A DNA stretch of 64,000 nt from positions 930,001 through 994,000 of the forward strand of contig NHZP01000004.1 in the NCBI GenBank assembly GCA_003313425.1, read 5' to 3'. A model generated the notes under the pieces. It was not told where the DNA came from. It did not search any database and was given only the letters and a program-made list of their open reading frames with translations. The DNA is from Pseudopyrenochaeta lycopersici (lineage: Eukaryota; Ascomycota; Dothideomycetes; Pleosporales; Pseudopyrenochaetaceae). Both the position numbers and the translations under genes were made by a program. Of the stretch, positions 46,649-59,022 are shown in pieces. Numbering within the stretch: the first letter of the stretch is position 1; each line of letters begins with the position of its first letter.

Positions 46649-47706
46649 GCGGGTTCCCCGACGCTACAATCTCATCACAACCCGCTCTTTGCGATTTGTT
46701 CCCATTGCGTATACCCTCGTTGCTTCAGATTGGGGGGTTGAATCTTTGATTCACGCATCACATTTCATCTGACAAGTCATAATTTGCATGACTGCATGAC
46801 GGTGGCTTCTACTTCAAGGTAGTTTGATCCCATAACTCTCCATGGGGTCCTTGCCACCGCTCATTTAGCAATGGCGACTGTGGTCAGCTAGAGCAATATC
46901 TAAATGCCATTGTCGATTCGCAAGGTTCTTTCCCTTTCACTCCAGCTGTGACTCTTCCTATACATATCTCTAGGGTCCCAGAATTCGAAGGTGCTGGAGA
47001 GGATGATATATCAATTTAGGACGGAGGTATCGGAGGAGGTGTTTGGCGGACACTGGGCCTTGATGCAGATCCTAAGCATCAAGAACAAAAGCTTCTAATC
47101 TTTAGCACACTCAAAGCCCTCAGCTTGTCACTGACCCTGACGCTTTTGTATGTGTTGATAGATTGACAGGGTATTGAACAAGTACAGGGCTTTGAGTCCT
47201 TAGTAGTTTTAAGGGTAATAGTGCGGTTGAGGAAGCGTTGACACCCGAGTCACAGAAGCCACCACACTAGGATATACTATCAGGTCTGATTTGATTATTT
47301 AGGATCCTGGTATGTGTATTGAAAATGAACGTCAAATAGCTTTTGTTCAAATAGATACAAAATTCTAAACATCACCTGAGGTGAGTTCTCACTCGTTGCT
47401 CGGAGATAATCCCACATACTTGCTACCTTGCTGCTGATTACCTTGCAGGATTGAATCCCTCCATTGAGCATCTGGTCCTTAGAGATTCGACTATGCTTGG
47501 AGGCTAGTTTCTCTCTTTCCACTAGCAAAGGGAACCGTACATACAGTAAAGCATGGAAAAAAAAATCTGATGAAGCAAGATTGAGCTGGATAATGAGGAA
47601 TCAAACTTTTGCCAGAATGTCGTTTCCTCACTCACATCTCGGTCGTTCTCAGTGGTCAGCGAGGACGAACGTTGTATGGATATATTCGGATTTTTCTTTA
47701 TTTATT
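46649..47706. other. Intergenic between convergent genes
   Basis: This 1.06-kb AT-rich spacer lies between the helicase end and the end of the large secreted gene. No credible coding or RNA signal. Confidence 0.5.
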
Positions 47707-50404
47707 TCAACGCTCGTTTACGTGGAAGACCTTGTAATGTACGCATCGGTACGTGTACTCTCCAGCAATAAATTTGTCGGGCTTGGTGTTGCATTTCTCG
47801 AACAGTCTGCGCAACGCAAAACGACAGTCGTCTCGTCCCATCTTCCAGTCATAGCCGCTACATCAAAGTTAGTAAACAAATCAAAAATACGCTCATAGCA
47901 TAAGTCGATAAGCACTTACTTGCACCAACCCATGTCCTCGTATGGCTGTTTTGCACCGTTGTTGATGGTTTCAGCGCCGAGTAACAGATGCATCTTGAGC
48001 GCATCCGAATTGTAAAATTTTGGCTGGCCTTTGGGCGGATACTGAAACATGGCATCCCAGTTTTTACCGAATCCCTTGATATCCGCTCCATCAGTGCAAA
48101 AGGCGTCGACTGCACTTGCCAAGTCAACTTCGGAAACCTTCCTACCAACGCTGTCATTGGGTGCATAGCAGACGGGGGAATGAGCGAAACCACCCAAATC
48201 TTTCCCAGGTGCGAACTCAGGAGCCGGGAAAGCGGGCTTCTCGGCCCATGGAGGGTTTCCGTCCTGGGTCACCCCACTGAGGTCGAGGTCGTAGTCCATG
48301 GAACCGACTGATGCCGTGAAGCCGTGCGATATGTCGCTATTGGGATCGCACTGTGAAAGACCGTCTGTGATTGCGGCAATACATTCGTCTTTAATAAATT
48401 TGCCCCCTTTATTAACTCCATTGACGCTTGCTCGGAGCCAGAAGGAGCTTCGATTCGGCACATCGAGCTGCGCTATACCCCAACGCCAGTATATGTTGTC
48501 GTTACCCGGGGTCCTACTTATCATGTGTCCATCGTTATCATTACACCAGCGTTGGACAGCGGATTCGATACTCGTAGCGCCATTGGCGTTGCTATCGCGC
48601 TTTGGTGCTGAAAGAGGGTGGTTTCGACACTTGATCGATGACTCTATGGATCTTGGCTTTTTGTCAATGATAAAAGAGTACGTGCCACAACCGATAGTAA
48701 TACCGCCGCTAGTTGCCATGCTACTCTTCGTACTGCCTCGCTTGCACGAGACTGAAGATACTAATTCTTTGAAGGCGTCACCACACGATCTAGAACACTC
48801 CGCACCGTCATCTTGAAGTCTCCACCCTAGCGTAATGCTGTACTCATCGTACTGGTCAGCTGAAGATTCTTCTCTTCGTGCCATTCGCCGAGATCTAGGT
48901 TTGATCTGCTCTCCTTGTGCATTCACTATCCATGTAATACCATCCTTCGTTTCATCGGCTTGTTTGCAGAACTCAGAATAGGTTTTGGCGAAGAGATCCG
49001 TGGGAAAGTCGGTATCATCTCCAGGGAGACACATGGCTACGGGTGCTTGCATCGGTACTTGGGCCGGAACCACCCACGGCTCGACAGTCATCGTTCTGAC
49101 GGCGTATGAGGTGGGCTTGGTTATTTCTCTGGTGCCTGTAGGGCATTGTGTACTGCAGCGTTTCATAGGACCAACCATAGTGCATGAAGCCGAGCACTCA
49201 AATATACTCGACGAACTCGCAGAGCCAGTAGTAGTGGTTGGAGCAACCGTTATTGTTGTATGTAGAGGTGATTCTGTCATAGTTCCTTTAAGATCGTTTC
49301 CCAGTATCCAATTCACTCTCGAGAGCGGCTTCTTGTTGTTGATCACGGTGTATGCAAGCATGAATGAATAGAATCCAAGGTGAGTTGCTGCTTCATCGCT
49401 GAGCTTCATGAAACGTGCTTGTTTGACAGCAAAGCCAATGACTTCTCCCATGGCTTGTGCCAAGATTGGGGATGACCAAGTTGATTGCTTGCCTTGAAGA
49501 AGGGCAAGATCAGCAAACGGGGCTCCTGGAGAAGCATTGAGTATAACCTGTTGAGCGGCACATATTATTGCGCCATATCGATTCTCCAGTTCTCGTGTGC
49601 GAAAGCTCTTGGTGTTTGGGAACGCGTCTCCGGCCGCGCACTGTTGGCTTCTTTCAATCATTTCTGTAACACGACTCGCAAGGTCTTCGGACAGATATAT
49701 GGCAACATCGCCCGGCGAGTGCCCCTCCTGCGGATTAGTCAAGGTTGTTTGGCTAGGGGCGTCGGGGCTAATATGGGTGAGCAAATCGACCATTCACACG
49801 AGCAATTAGAACTCACCCTGTAGTTGAGGCCACATCAGGTTTTGGGGTAATGGTGATAACCGGACTGGCAGAGCCCGTGGCAACAGCAATAGTGGATGCC
49901 TGCGCAGCGGATACGGCTGGATCCACTTGCGCTGAAGGAATGTGTATTCCCATAGGCACGCCTTGCGATCGTCCCTTCCCATAAAAAGGTATTGCAAGAG
50001 CGATGAAGGCAAATAGGGCTACACCGGCAACTCCAACTTGTCGCGCTTCCAATTCAGTCTGCGGACTATTGAGTAGGCTCTCGATACTCTCAACACATTG
50101 GCTGTCAATGGTGTTACAGTTGCTCGCCACGGCTTTCTCGATATTTTCTCGCAATTCATTGGACAGGACGACATCGACTCCATCATTTGGACTCGCCGGC
50201 TCTGTGAATATGACGCGAGATCCGGTCAATGTAGGTGTATTTGCCTAAAGTTTATCAGTGACATTTCATCTCATGTACAGGACGGTGATGTTTGACCAAT
50301 GATGCAGAGTATTGACCAATTTCACCAAGAGAAAGCGTAAAAACCTCAGCCATAGAGAGGGCTGACATCAGTTCAAAAATGAAGATAAAAAAGCACCGAG
50401 CCAT
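47707..50404 (-). CDS. Large Cys-rich secreted or membrane-anchored hypothetical protein
   Basis: Exons 50404-50297, 50244-49817, 49767-47920 and 47857-47707 give 844 residues. The start MARCFFIFIFELMSALSMAE is a likely signal peptide. A second hydrophobic span (VGVAGVALFAFIALAIPFYG, about residues 106-125) follows a Cys pair and an EAR sequence. The middle is Thr/Ser-rich (TTITVAPTTTTGSASSSS) and the C-terminal 500 residues contain many Cys, including SRSCGDAFKELVSSVSC and GYDWKMGRDDCRFALRRLFE with a final Cys pair. Many cysteines and the signal peptide point to the secretory pathway. I know similar proteins only as fungal hypotheticals; no enzyme motif is visible. It lies head-to-tail with an ankyrin gene and near another secreted protein gene. 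Confidence 0.65.
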
Positions 50405-51144
50405 TTTGACTCGTCGTGAAGTTAAACTCAAAATAGCTTCAGAAGTTTCTGGCCAGTATATGATTTTACAGCAGTTTTATGGCTGAAGCTGCCATCAGAG
50501 TGCCCTAAATACTTTTGCTCCATTCCAGATCTCAAAGTGATGTAAACCTCTAATGCCGTGTTCAGGTATCTGTCCTCAATTCTGCCCCACGCCTCTTCAG
50601 TACTTCGCCTCTCGGACGATTTAGCGAGGTTCGACATGTGCCTCCTCCTGGGCATGAAACTGGCCCATGTTCACTTGGTGGTTGGTGTAGAAGTACACTT
50701 ATTCTTGGAGTTGCACATCGTCACGACGAATAGGAATTCATTCGTAGCCAGGACACTCTCTGCTAAGATATCAAGCCTTGTGTCTCTAGCCCCAGCGGAT
50801 TTTGGTCCTGAACACAGGTTGGATTTTCTACGCCTCTCCATGCATGGTGCCGGCGTTTGCAAATCCTAATGGATCTTTGGGAGGCAGCGAGACATCTACG
50901 AAAGGACGCCGAGGCTGACACCTTCAAAGCACTAAAGAACTCCTGAAATATTGGCGCGGAAAATTGAAAGCGCACATAGCCCAAAAATTTGAAAGGATCG
51001 AGGAAGACGCAGGACTACTTGTTACTGCTCATTGGCCGCATTTAGAAACCTCGTGTTATTCGTGACGCCAGCTGCTCTGCTTGCGAAAATCTGAAGATAG
51101 GCAATGGCTGATATTGTTTCTGCATAGGAGGAGTATGAGATGCC
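50405..51144. other. Intergenic spacer with weak minus-strand coding signal
   Basis: This 740-bp spacer lies between the secreted protein start and the ankyrin gene end. A 75-codon minus-strand frame (50655-50428) with helix-like content overlaps the leader of the secreted gene; I cannot model it as a gene. Confidence 0.4.
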
Positions 51145-51977
51145 TCAAGGCTCACTCTCAATGCATCCTGCTTCTAGAATTTCATGTAACTCTGTTCGCC
51201 CACACCGCAGCGCGTATTCTGACGCCGTGGTTCCTCCTGCCTCGTGACGAAGGGTTGGGTCTGCGCCACGCTCCAACAGGTACCTCACTTTTTCCTTGCT
51301 ATTCCGACGGACGGCAAGATGCAGTGGTGTAGCCCACTTCTCTGACACATAGTTGACGTTGGCGCCATGATCGATCAACACAGCCATTGTCGCCGTGCCA
51401 TTTCTTTGGCGTAGTTGAACTCCGATAGCGTGAAATAAAGCCATGGGGTCCAGCTCAGCTCCGTGGGAGAGCAGCATTTGCAGTGCAGTTGGATCACTTA
51501 GTTCTGCCGCATTGGCGAGTGGCGTCCAGCGATGAATCGACAAAGCCGCCCCGGGGGGTCTCTGTGCCATAGTGTTGGGGTCTGCGCCATGCTCAAGTAG
51601 CCAGCGGAGCAAGGTATGATCTCCAAGTGCACATCTACATCTGGAATGAACAGGAGCGCCTGTAACGTCTGAGATTGTACTCACACTAGAGCAGTCAGGT
51701 GAAATTGGGTAGAGTTGATATCCCAGCCATAATCCACCAGAAGCTGGAACAGCGAAGGATCCGCCCGGGCGTTAAGCGAAACAAAAGACATCTTCTTAAG
51801 CTTTGCTCCATGTTGGAGTAGAATTCTGATCACATCCAAGGACCCTGCTGGCATCGCTAGAACAAGCCCCTCGTCAATCTCATTTTGACTGATAGCTGGA
51901 CCTCTGGACAGCCTGTCTTTGAGCTCTTTAGAATCATTGGTTCTAATTATGTCTTGCATCCCACTCGAAACGCTCAT
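51145..51977 (-). CDS. Ankyrin-repeat protein
   Basis: Exons 51977-51685 and 51640-51145 give 262 residues (260 if the acceptor 6 bp further in is used). At least five ankyrin-type units are visible: LDVIRILLQHGAKLKKM, SLFQLLVDYGWDINST, HTLLRWLLEHGADPNTM, TPLANAAELSDPTALQMLL with SHGAELD, and TPLHLAVRRNSKEKVRYLLE with RGADPTLRHE. A partial last unit is ASEYALRCGRTELHEILEAG. Ankyrin repeats bind proteins, so the role is scaffold-like and no catalytic domain is present. Fungal genomes carry many such small fast-evolving ankyrin genes. The gene has no signal peptide although both neighbours encode secreted proteins. Confidence 0.82.
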
Positions 51978-52409
51978 GACAGTGTTGGTGGTAGTGGTGA
52001 CGGGGGAGGGGAATACTGTGAGAATCTTGGTGCGGCGAAGTTGTGCTTATATGGCACGTCTTTACGGCACAGCAACAAAAGATCCTGTGTCATGTGCCAA
52101 GGTTTCGGCGTTTGGCCTCTTATCGGGGAGCATGCGACGAGTGCCTTGTGAGGTGCGATTGGTTAACTACAACTACGACCAACATGAGACTGACACACTT
52201 CGTAACAGAGTGAATCAGCAACCCGCCGTAATCCACATTATGGGTTTCTGCCTTGACTTGATGGATTCCGCCAGCAGCGAATTGGGTTTGCCTACTCGAA
52301 CTCAATCAGTTAAATAGAATCATGGAGCTCTCGTAGTCTCAACAGGTCGTGTCTTTAGACAGTGCAAAAACTCACTTCTAATCTAAACCATCATCATACT
52401 ACAAAAAAA
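51978..52409. promoter_or_regulatory. Divergent spacer between ankyrin and secreted-protein genes
   Basis: This 432-bp spacer between opposed starts probably holds both promoters. No defined site recognised. Confidence 0.4.
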
Positions 52410-53409
52410 ATGAAATATTTCCTGTTATTATGGCTGCTGGCAATTCTCCACTGCTCAGACAGTGCTGTCTTACGTATGTTGTCCGTATCTTGACTTAGAT
52501 TGTGTCCCTAACAGTTAGTAAGGGCATGACGATGTGCAATTCACGACATCGACTCGCAACGCCGAAGCCCCTCCAGAGTTCAATAAGCATGCACATCTAG
52601 TACCTCGTGCACCGCGGGCAAAATGCGATCCACCGACATATTCTAGCGCCAAAAACAGACGGAATATCTATGTTCAAGCACAAGCCGCTAATAATGGGAC
52701 GATCTGGCCGCGAATGAACCTCCCAGGTGCTGCTGGAATCGAGAGCTACATTATGGCAGAAACAAATGATGCCGATGCATACCCTATCGTATGGCCCGGA
52801 GGAACAGAGGAAACCCCTATAGATATGAACACAGCCGAACTTATGGAATTTGGTGACGAAGAGTTCAGCTACTCGGCTTCTTTTTTGAAGGGTTGTACCA
52901 TGTTGGCTATAATTAGCCGCAGAGGTGTGTATCTAGCTCATTACTGGGAGACCATCTCTTTCTCATTGAATGGTGATGGCGTAACACCTGAGCTCCAACA
53001 GAGAGAGTTTGCGAGGACTGTCCTGAGACCCTTGGAGAGAGGTCACCAACGTTTTCAAGACTCGCTGAAAGGTAACGTCAGGCTGATCGCGGACGAATAC
53101 GTACGTGTGTACCTCATACGTCCAACTACCGGCTCAGATGAGCGGACTGATTATAGAACATACTGGGATCAAATCAAGAATGCGGTAGTTAGTTGGCTTC
53201 CTCAAGCCAATGAGAGGTGGACAGAACATTCATATGATGTGGTTTTAGGTACCGATGCGCAGGTTCAACGTACGCTCTTTACGACATCAAGAGGAAGGCT
53301 ATTATTCAAGTATGACCCTTCACACCGCCGTGCGAACGGGAGGGATATACGACGCGCCATGCTCTGGAGCGAAACGAGAGAGATACATAGTGACGAATGG
53401 GAGCATTGA
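52410..53409 (+). CDS. Secreted hypothetical protein
   Basis: Exons 52410-52473 and 52523-53409 give 316 residues. The first exon encodes MKYFLLLWLLAILHCSDSAV, a clear signal peptide, and joins through a gtatgt donor and an unusual but frame-keeping aag acceptor to the body. Visible blocks are KCDPPTYSSAKNRRNIYVQA, FLKGCTMLAIISRRGVYLAH and a C-terminal NGRDIRRAMLWSE. The core block with a buried Cys and an SRRGVYLAHYWE strand resembles a set of fungal secreted proteins of unknown function. There is no membrane span or anchor signal. A role in interaction with other organisms is possible but not shown. Size and Cys count are larger and lower than in typical small effectors. Confidence 0.68.
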
Positions 53410-55357
53410 CGAGGGTTGTATATGCCAACATTCATAAGACAGAAGTAGTAGAAGCGCAAACTTTTCATTGTCATGCCGCAGGCGAGAATAGCTTGTTTCA
53501 CAACTTAACTCAATAACCGAAGCATTTCGTATCGGCGGATGCATAAAGTTTCCTGTTCATAATTTCGAACAGCCATGATCCATTCTCATTATGTGTATAC
53601 GTTAAGTATGAAGAGGACTTCATCCGCATCGTTGAGCTTTGTTGTGGCTAGATGATCTGGTTTGAGTGTCGTGATCTCCCTCAAGTGACCGTTGGACGCC
53701 TGCAGAATTGCAATTCGTGATCCTTACAGTTAGCATGGGCTCCTTTCAGAGTCATAATTCTCAACCGTCTGTGCGCTAAATGAGTTGTTCCTTTGGCAGA
53801 CTGGAACCTGCATGAGTGGTTTGGCACGAAAGAGGCAGGACGAGCAACCAACACCGATCTGCAAGCGCTACACTTGCACTGTGAGTGTTGATTTCATGAA
53901 ACTGAGACATTCACTGATTGTCGCTAACCATACACGACTTTAAGAACCACGTGTATTGGCCCGAAGGGCATCGTCTGCAAGAGTTTTACCGTAGATTCGC
54001 GAGAAACATTTTCTTACCCTCTTGATGACATCAACTCACCTACGCGTCCTTCTCTTGTGGTCTCTTCTTGTTCCCTTGGCACTAGAACGCGATCCTTCGT
54101 GCTTGTTTCTTGTTTTAGGTGCCAAACAGCATGCTCCGCCGCGATTGCGTCGTAAACGATGTCAATCGCCTTGGCCAACATCACTTGGCTTGATGGATTG
54201 ACGGCCACAACTGCATCTGTCTAGGGCCCGGCATGGAGATACCCCGGTCATCGAGTGACATACACCGTAACACTCTCGCATATGGAATCGGCCCTCGAGT
54301 GAGACAGCCCCGCTGGGACTGAATTTCAGAATGCGAGAAGTCGTCGTCACTGAGCGGGGTGGCTCGGCCGCTTGAGGTTGATGAGTGAGATCAGGCACCT
54401 TTTAGGACGCATGTCGAAAATAGATTGGCAGATCATACACAAGGCCGGATGGTAGACCGTCATTCACGATGCTCCATATTTTGTGTTTCTGGGGAACATT
54501 TGCCATTTGTACCAAGCATGAATCGACCACCCCAGAACCAAGTAGTCACTCCCGGTTAATGCATGAGACGGAGACGCACCAACGGGGCTGGCCGAAACCC
54601 CCCCACACACGTGCATAGGTCCTATTATCAGGCAGCAAGATGCTCTTCATGCTTTTTGATCCATACCCCAGCGTTATCGATGCAATCCTGGTTTGCGCAG
54701 GCACATTCTGGCGGATTGACTCGCAGGAAGGGTCTCGCAATGTCACTCCGGAAGCACTAACAAATACCACCTCGTGCTTTAACTGTGCTACGCTTTGGTG
54801 GGCCAATATTGTCATGCACAAGCTTTTTTAGACTTGCAAGTCAGCAAAACGGGGACTGCTCGTATTGAAGCTCTCCTGAGCATTTCCGAGGCGCGATGAT
54901 TGGTGTAAACAGCATTGACCATTTCCCAGAAACCGGTGCTATTGGTTTCGAGTGTGGCTTAGCTATGGTAGACGATCGCTGCAGGGGTCGAAATTCACTC
55001 ATTTGTGGACTAACCATCGTTTTGGGAGATTGATGCAACTGGGGCTCGGCTTACTCAAAGTGCGCCCACTCCTCGCTCAGAAACACAATTAACGTACATC
55101 TACACGTCGGTTCCCAGAGTGCTCTGTCACTGGAAATTGGTAGGTGCCATTGGAGGAATCGGTGTGCCGGTTCGTCGGTTAAGAGGCAGAGTACGAGACA
55201 AAGGCGCTAACGAGGGCCTAGATTCATGCGCGCAGACTATCTCGCATTCTCCGAAAGCATCGAGCAGCCAGCCACTATATCGCAACATCAAGCCCCCCAA
55301 CTCCCTCGACTCTGCTTTCTTGATTGAAAGCCATTCACACCACAACACACTCAGAAC
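53410..55357. other. Gene-poor spacer with a possible small two-exon gene
   Basis: About 1.9 kb. Between about 53801 and 54024 there is an exon-like pair with a good gtgagt donor, a gctaacc branch site and an aag acceptor that would join into one open frame of about 50 codons, but no start exon is convincing. The rest shows nothing I can support. Confidence 0.35.
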
Positions 55358-56014
55358 ATGTTCTCAAAGTCCGGTCTATTGCTTTCATTCCTCGGCCTCA
55401 CAACAGTTCTGGCTGCCCCAATGGACCACCCAACTGAACACCGTCTGGAGGATATCCAATGTCGCTGTCTCTCCTTCTCTACGAGCGCAAAACCCACGCT
55501 CTGCACGTATCTAGAATCACATAGCCTCGACTGGCATACTGCACACTCCCTGGCATACGAAAACGACATGAAGATCCAATTTGCCAGCAAAACCACAATC
55601 TCAAAGGTCCTTGCGATTCCAAAACCTCTACCAAGCAGTGTTCTTCAGAGCCTGAGCCATGGCGAAGCTGTACCGCTGGGCTCGACCGACTTGATCAAGA
55701 GCGAGAACAAGATTGTGTGCGGCCTCGGCGATGAAGTCAAGCACATTGGGAGCCATGACAGCAACCTTGACCCAGAATGCCATTACGTGGGTGTAGTTGT
55801 TGCGGGATTCATGTTATTCCTTATTGCCTACATGGTAGGAGAGTACGCCTGGACGAGGTATGTATCCGCGATTCCTGAGCTTGATTCTCCAACTTATAAT
55901 GCTTGCAGATACTCTGCTCAGCGCGAAGGCAACATCAAGCTCGAAGGAGACGAGAAGGCCTTGACCGCTGCACTGAGCCACGAAGATTGCACTGCGCCTG
56001 CAGACTCTTCCTGA
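55358..56014 (+). CDS. Small single-pass hypothetical protein with signal peptide
   Basis: Exons 55358-55857 and 55909-56014 give 201 residues. The 51-bp intron (gtatgt..gcag) is a multiple of three without a stop, so a 218-residue product from unspliced RNA would also be in frame. The start MFSKSGLLLSFLGLTTVLAA is a signal peptide. The luminal part has Cys residues in CRCLSFS and TLCTYL. A membrane span (VGVVVAGFMLFLIAYMVGEY) precedes a short acidic tail. The protein probably resides in the secretory pathway or plasma membrane, type I. I do not recognise a family. Confidence 0.65.
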   Translation: MFSKSGLLLSFLGLTTVLAAPMDHPTEHRLEDIQCRCLSFSTSAKPTLCTYLESHSLDWHTAHSLAYENDMKIQFASKTTISKVLAIPKPLPSSVLQSLSHGEAVPLGSTDLIKSENKIVCGLGDEVKHIGSHDSNLDPECHYVGVVVAGFMLFLIAYMVGEYAWTRYVSAIPELDSPTYNACRYSAQREGNIKLEGDEKALTAALSHEDCTAPADSS

Positions 56015-57377
56015 ACGGCACCACTGGACATGAAAGCGAATTATTCCACCATCAGCGCCACTTTCGCCAGCGGCGTGCTCACCATGACCACTTCCAGTGG
56101 CGCAATGACGCGATGAGGACCACCCTCTTTATCGCGCGCCACGCAGAACATGAACAACACTCTGCACCCGCGATGTCCCATGGCCGCGGAAAAACCGCAG
56201 GGTCGAAGCGGAGAAGGGCAATCTATCGGCTCTTTCCGCTCCCCACAAGCGTTCTGCTTCTTGGCCCTCCACAAAGGGACCCCAATTACCGAGCACGCAT
56301 GGATGTCGAAATACAACACCCATCTATGTGCGGCGTCGCGATTGCTTTTTGCCTTGCTTTTATCTGGGCGGCGGTGACGAGGCCTTGTTTAATATGAGAG
56401 TGAGAGAATCAGAATTACGGAAGAACCTTTGATGGCATATGAACCTTGTGAAGGGAGACTTGGCATGAGCAAGTCTGTGTGACTGAATCAACCCATGGTC
56501 TGCACAAGAGGGGGCAGAGAGTGTGGGGCAGAAGGAGAAGTGCGAGACTGTATCGTGGATTGGGCTTAGTATACTACTTGATAGCATCGAATATACCCGG
56601 CTAGTACGCATTACTCCCACTGCATGCAAGTGACGCCGATATCTATAATAAGCACACCAAACGGCAAAGAATTCCGAACCACCAGTTATCGAGCATTCAT
56701 TTTCCTAGACAATAACCTCGCCAAAACACTTTCTAAACTCCACATACACACATACACACACACATCTCCTAGTATTTCACCATTCAGCTTTTCAACAAGG
56801 TTTCATCATATTTTTCATTTCATTGTTCAGGCACCCATATAGCCCCAAGCCCATGAGCTCTATTAAGTAATAAACTCCAGAAAACCAGGAGAGAACGAAA
56901 AGAAAAGACTATACACAAAAGACCACTTACCTACTTTTCATACATATGTATATATGTATATGTATATATGTGTGTGTATGTGTATATATATAATATGCGC
57001 GCGCGACAAAGAATTAAAGTCCCATTTCCCCATGTGTAACATGCGCGCCATATCCGCCTCTGTGTCTAGAAAACCCCCCAACTTGTGGTTTGTTGGGGAG
57101 GATGAGGTGGAAAGGGCCAGGTCTTTATGCAACAAAACGACAAAGAAACGCTAATGGGTATAAACGCGCACTGCGGAGACACACGATATCCGACTATGAT
57201 CGCCTGGCTGCTACGGCTGCTGCTAGTTCTTCTACTTCGAGAGCTCGAGCCTGGAAACAAATGAGAGTATGTTTGCTCACCCTATCCATACATGGGAAAA
57301 AGGGGTGCTTAGAGCGGTTCATGTACAGGCGATGGCTGCTCTTCGGGCGATGGCTCCTCCATGGGCGCTGTAGGTAG
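56015..57377. other. Intergenic between convergent genes, with microsatellites
   Basis: This 1.36-kb spacer contains CA-rich and TA/TG-rich simple repeats (listed separately for 56938-57005; a shorter acacatacacac run lies near 56742-56766). No gene seen. Confidence 0.5.
56938..57005. repeat. Alternating TA/TG/GC simple repeat
   Basis: About 68 bp of nearly strict purine-pyrimidine alternation: tatgtatata and tgtgtgtatg units followed by tatatata and gcgcgcgc. Such tracts can form Z-DNA or slipped hairpins and are length-variable. Confidence 0.85.
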
Positions 57378-59022
57378 TCATGGAGCGGACTTTGGCCACT
57401 CGAGTTGTATTCTGGGTTCGTATAACCTGTGTCGAGTCAGTACTTGCTTATTCTTGCAAATATCGTTTGGGAAAATTACTCACATAAACGTTTCATACCT
57501 AACCCCCCGCTTCTGCCCTCTCTTCAAGCGATCCCCAACCTCTACACCACTGTACAACATTGGCTCCCAGGCCATTACATCCTTCCACCTCTTGACCAGA
57601 CGTCTCCAATAACACGCTTCGGCCGCCTGCGTCAAGTAGCGTTCCCTGAACACTTGCACGCTATTATCGGCTATACGCTTCGCTTTCTCGGGGTGGTCCA
57701 GTAGGTCTTCCATTGCCGAGGAGAGGTCAGAGAAATCGCGCTCGACTTCAACAAAGTTTTGATTCGTTCCGTTGGAGCGAAAGAGGTAGTGGTAGTGCTG
57801 AATCCATTGCAGCTTGTGGGAGACGATTACAGAGCGGCAGAGTTGGCGGTATTTGAGGGAGCCCGAGTAGGAGCGGCCTGGAATGTTGTTAGCTTTTCGT
57901 CTTTCATGATCTGTAAAAGAATCGGGGAAACGTACCCTCTGCATGTGCAATGAACATGTAGTTGCACTGATCCACAGGCCCTAGAAACTGCTCCTTGAAG
58001 TTTGGATCAGTCCACTTGAGTTGGCCAACATCACTCCATGGCTTGCCCTTGGCCGCGTCCAGCAGTGCTCTCCGCAATTTCGGTGCAAATGTAATCTTGC
58101 CCCTCCAAACCAGCTTCTCCATCTTCTGGTCCCATGGCTCAATGCTCTCCCGCTGCACTGCTTCAATTGCAACTTCGTCTAGCGTGCCCAGAGATGGCAT
58201 ATCCCAGCTCCAGAAGCCAAAGTCAGGAATCAGCCACAGATTGTGGTCTTGCACACGGCGTGCGAGCGACCACATGGGCTTCGTAGGCTGCGCGGGGAGA
58301 TCTTCCACGGAGAAGACAAACTCGATATTCGGGATTTCAGAGGTTGCAGGGGCAGCGAGGACGGCGCGATAGAGGGCGCTGAGGGAAGCGAGTGCTTTTT
58401 GGCGATTGACGTTATCGACCAGATATGTTTCGACTATGTAGAGCTGTCACACGAGTTAGCCAGTCCACTAGGTACCACAGCGCTACAGCGTCCCTGCCGT
58501 ACTCACCTCTCTGTCATAAATCATAGCACGAACCATGCCCTTGGTAAGCTCGAAGCTGGACAGATCCGCCTCGGTCACCTTGCCCCAGCGTTTGCGGACC
58601 TTGACGGCGCGCTCGATATCCTCATACTGTCCCGGAAAAGCAATGTCGCACTGAGCATCATCCAGCCCATAATTATTCTTGTCCCGTGTGTACTTGAAGG
58701 TCCAATAGTCCTCCTCGTCCTTCAGCGTCGCATTCGCGGCCAAGATGGCCTGGTTCGACGCGCAGTCCAGACAGGTATCGCAGGCAAAAGTGGTGCTGAA
58801 CTCGCACAAGCAGCGGCCGGCGGGCAGGTATTCCTTGACCAGCGGCGGTAGTGTGGGGTTCTCGGTCCGTGTGCCGTACAGGATGGAGCAGATGAGCAAG
58901 AACAGCAGAGCGCAGGTCGAGACGAAGAAGAACGACAGAACCTCAGAGACGCCGGGGCAGCGACGACGATAGACTGTCTTGTCCTTGCGCTCTTCCACGA
59001 TCCACATCTTCTTCATCAACAT
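57378..59022 (-). CDS. GT90 / CAP10-like glycosyltransferase
   Basis: Exons 59022-58507, 58443-57936, 57877-57484 and 57426-57378 give 488 residues. The start is the first ATG in the frame (MLMKKMWIVEERKDK). A single membrane anchor (VLSFFFVSTCALLFLLICSI) near residue 35 makes a type II Golgi-type protein. A Cys-rich stem (CLCEFSTTFACDTCLDC) follows. The CAP10/GT90 region includes the WSLARRV...FGFWSWDMPSLGT block, KLVWRGKITFAPKLRRALLD, FIAHAEG joined to RSYSGSLKYRQLCRSVIVSH, and a C-terminal helix with RFRERYLTQAA-like text. GT90 enzymes add xylose or glucose in fungal wall and capsule glycans. The final 49-bp exon is supported by a gtgagt donor, a ctgac branch site and an acag acceptor. Confidence 0.85.
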
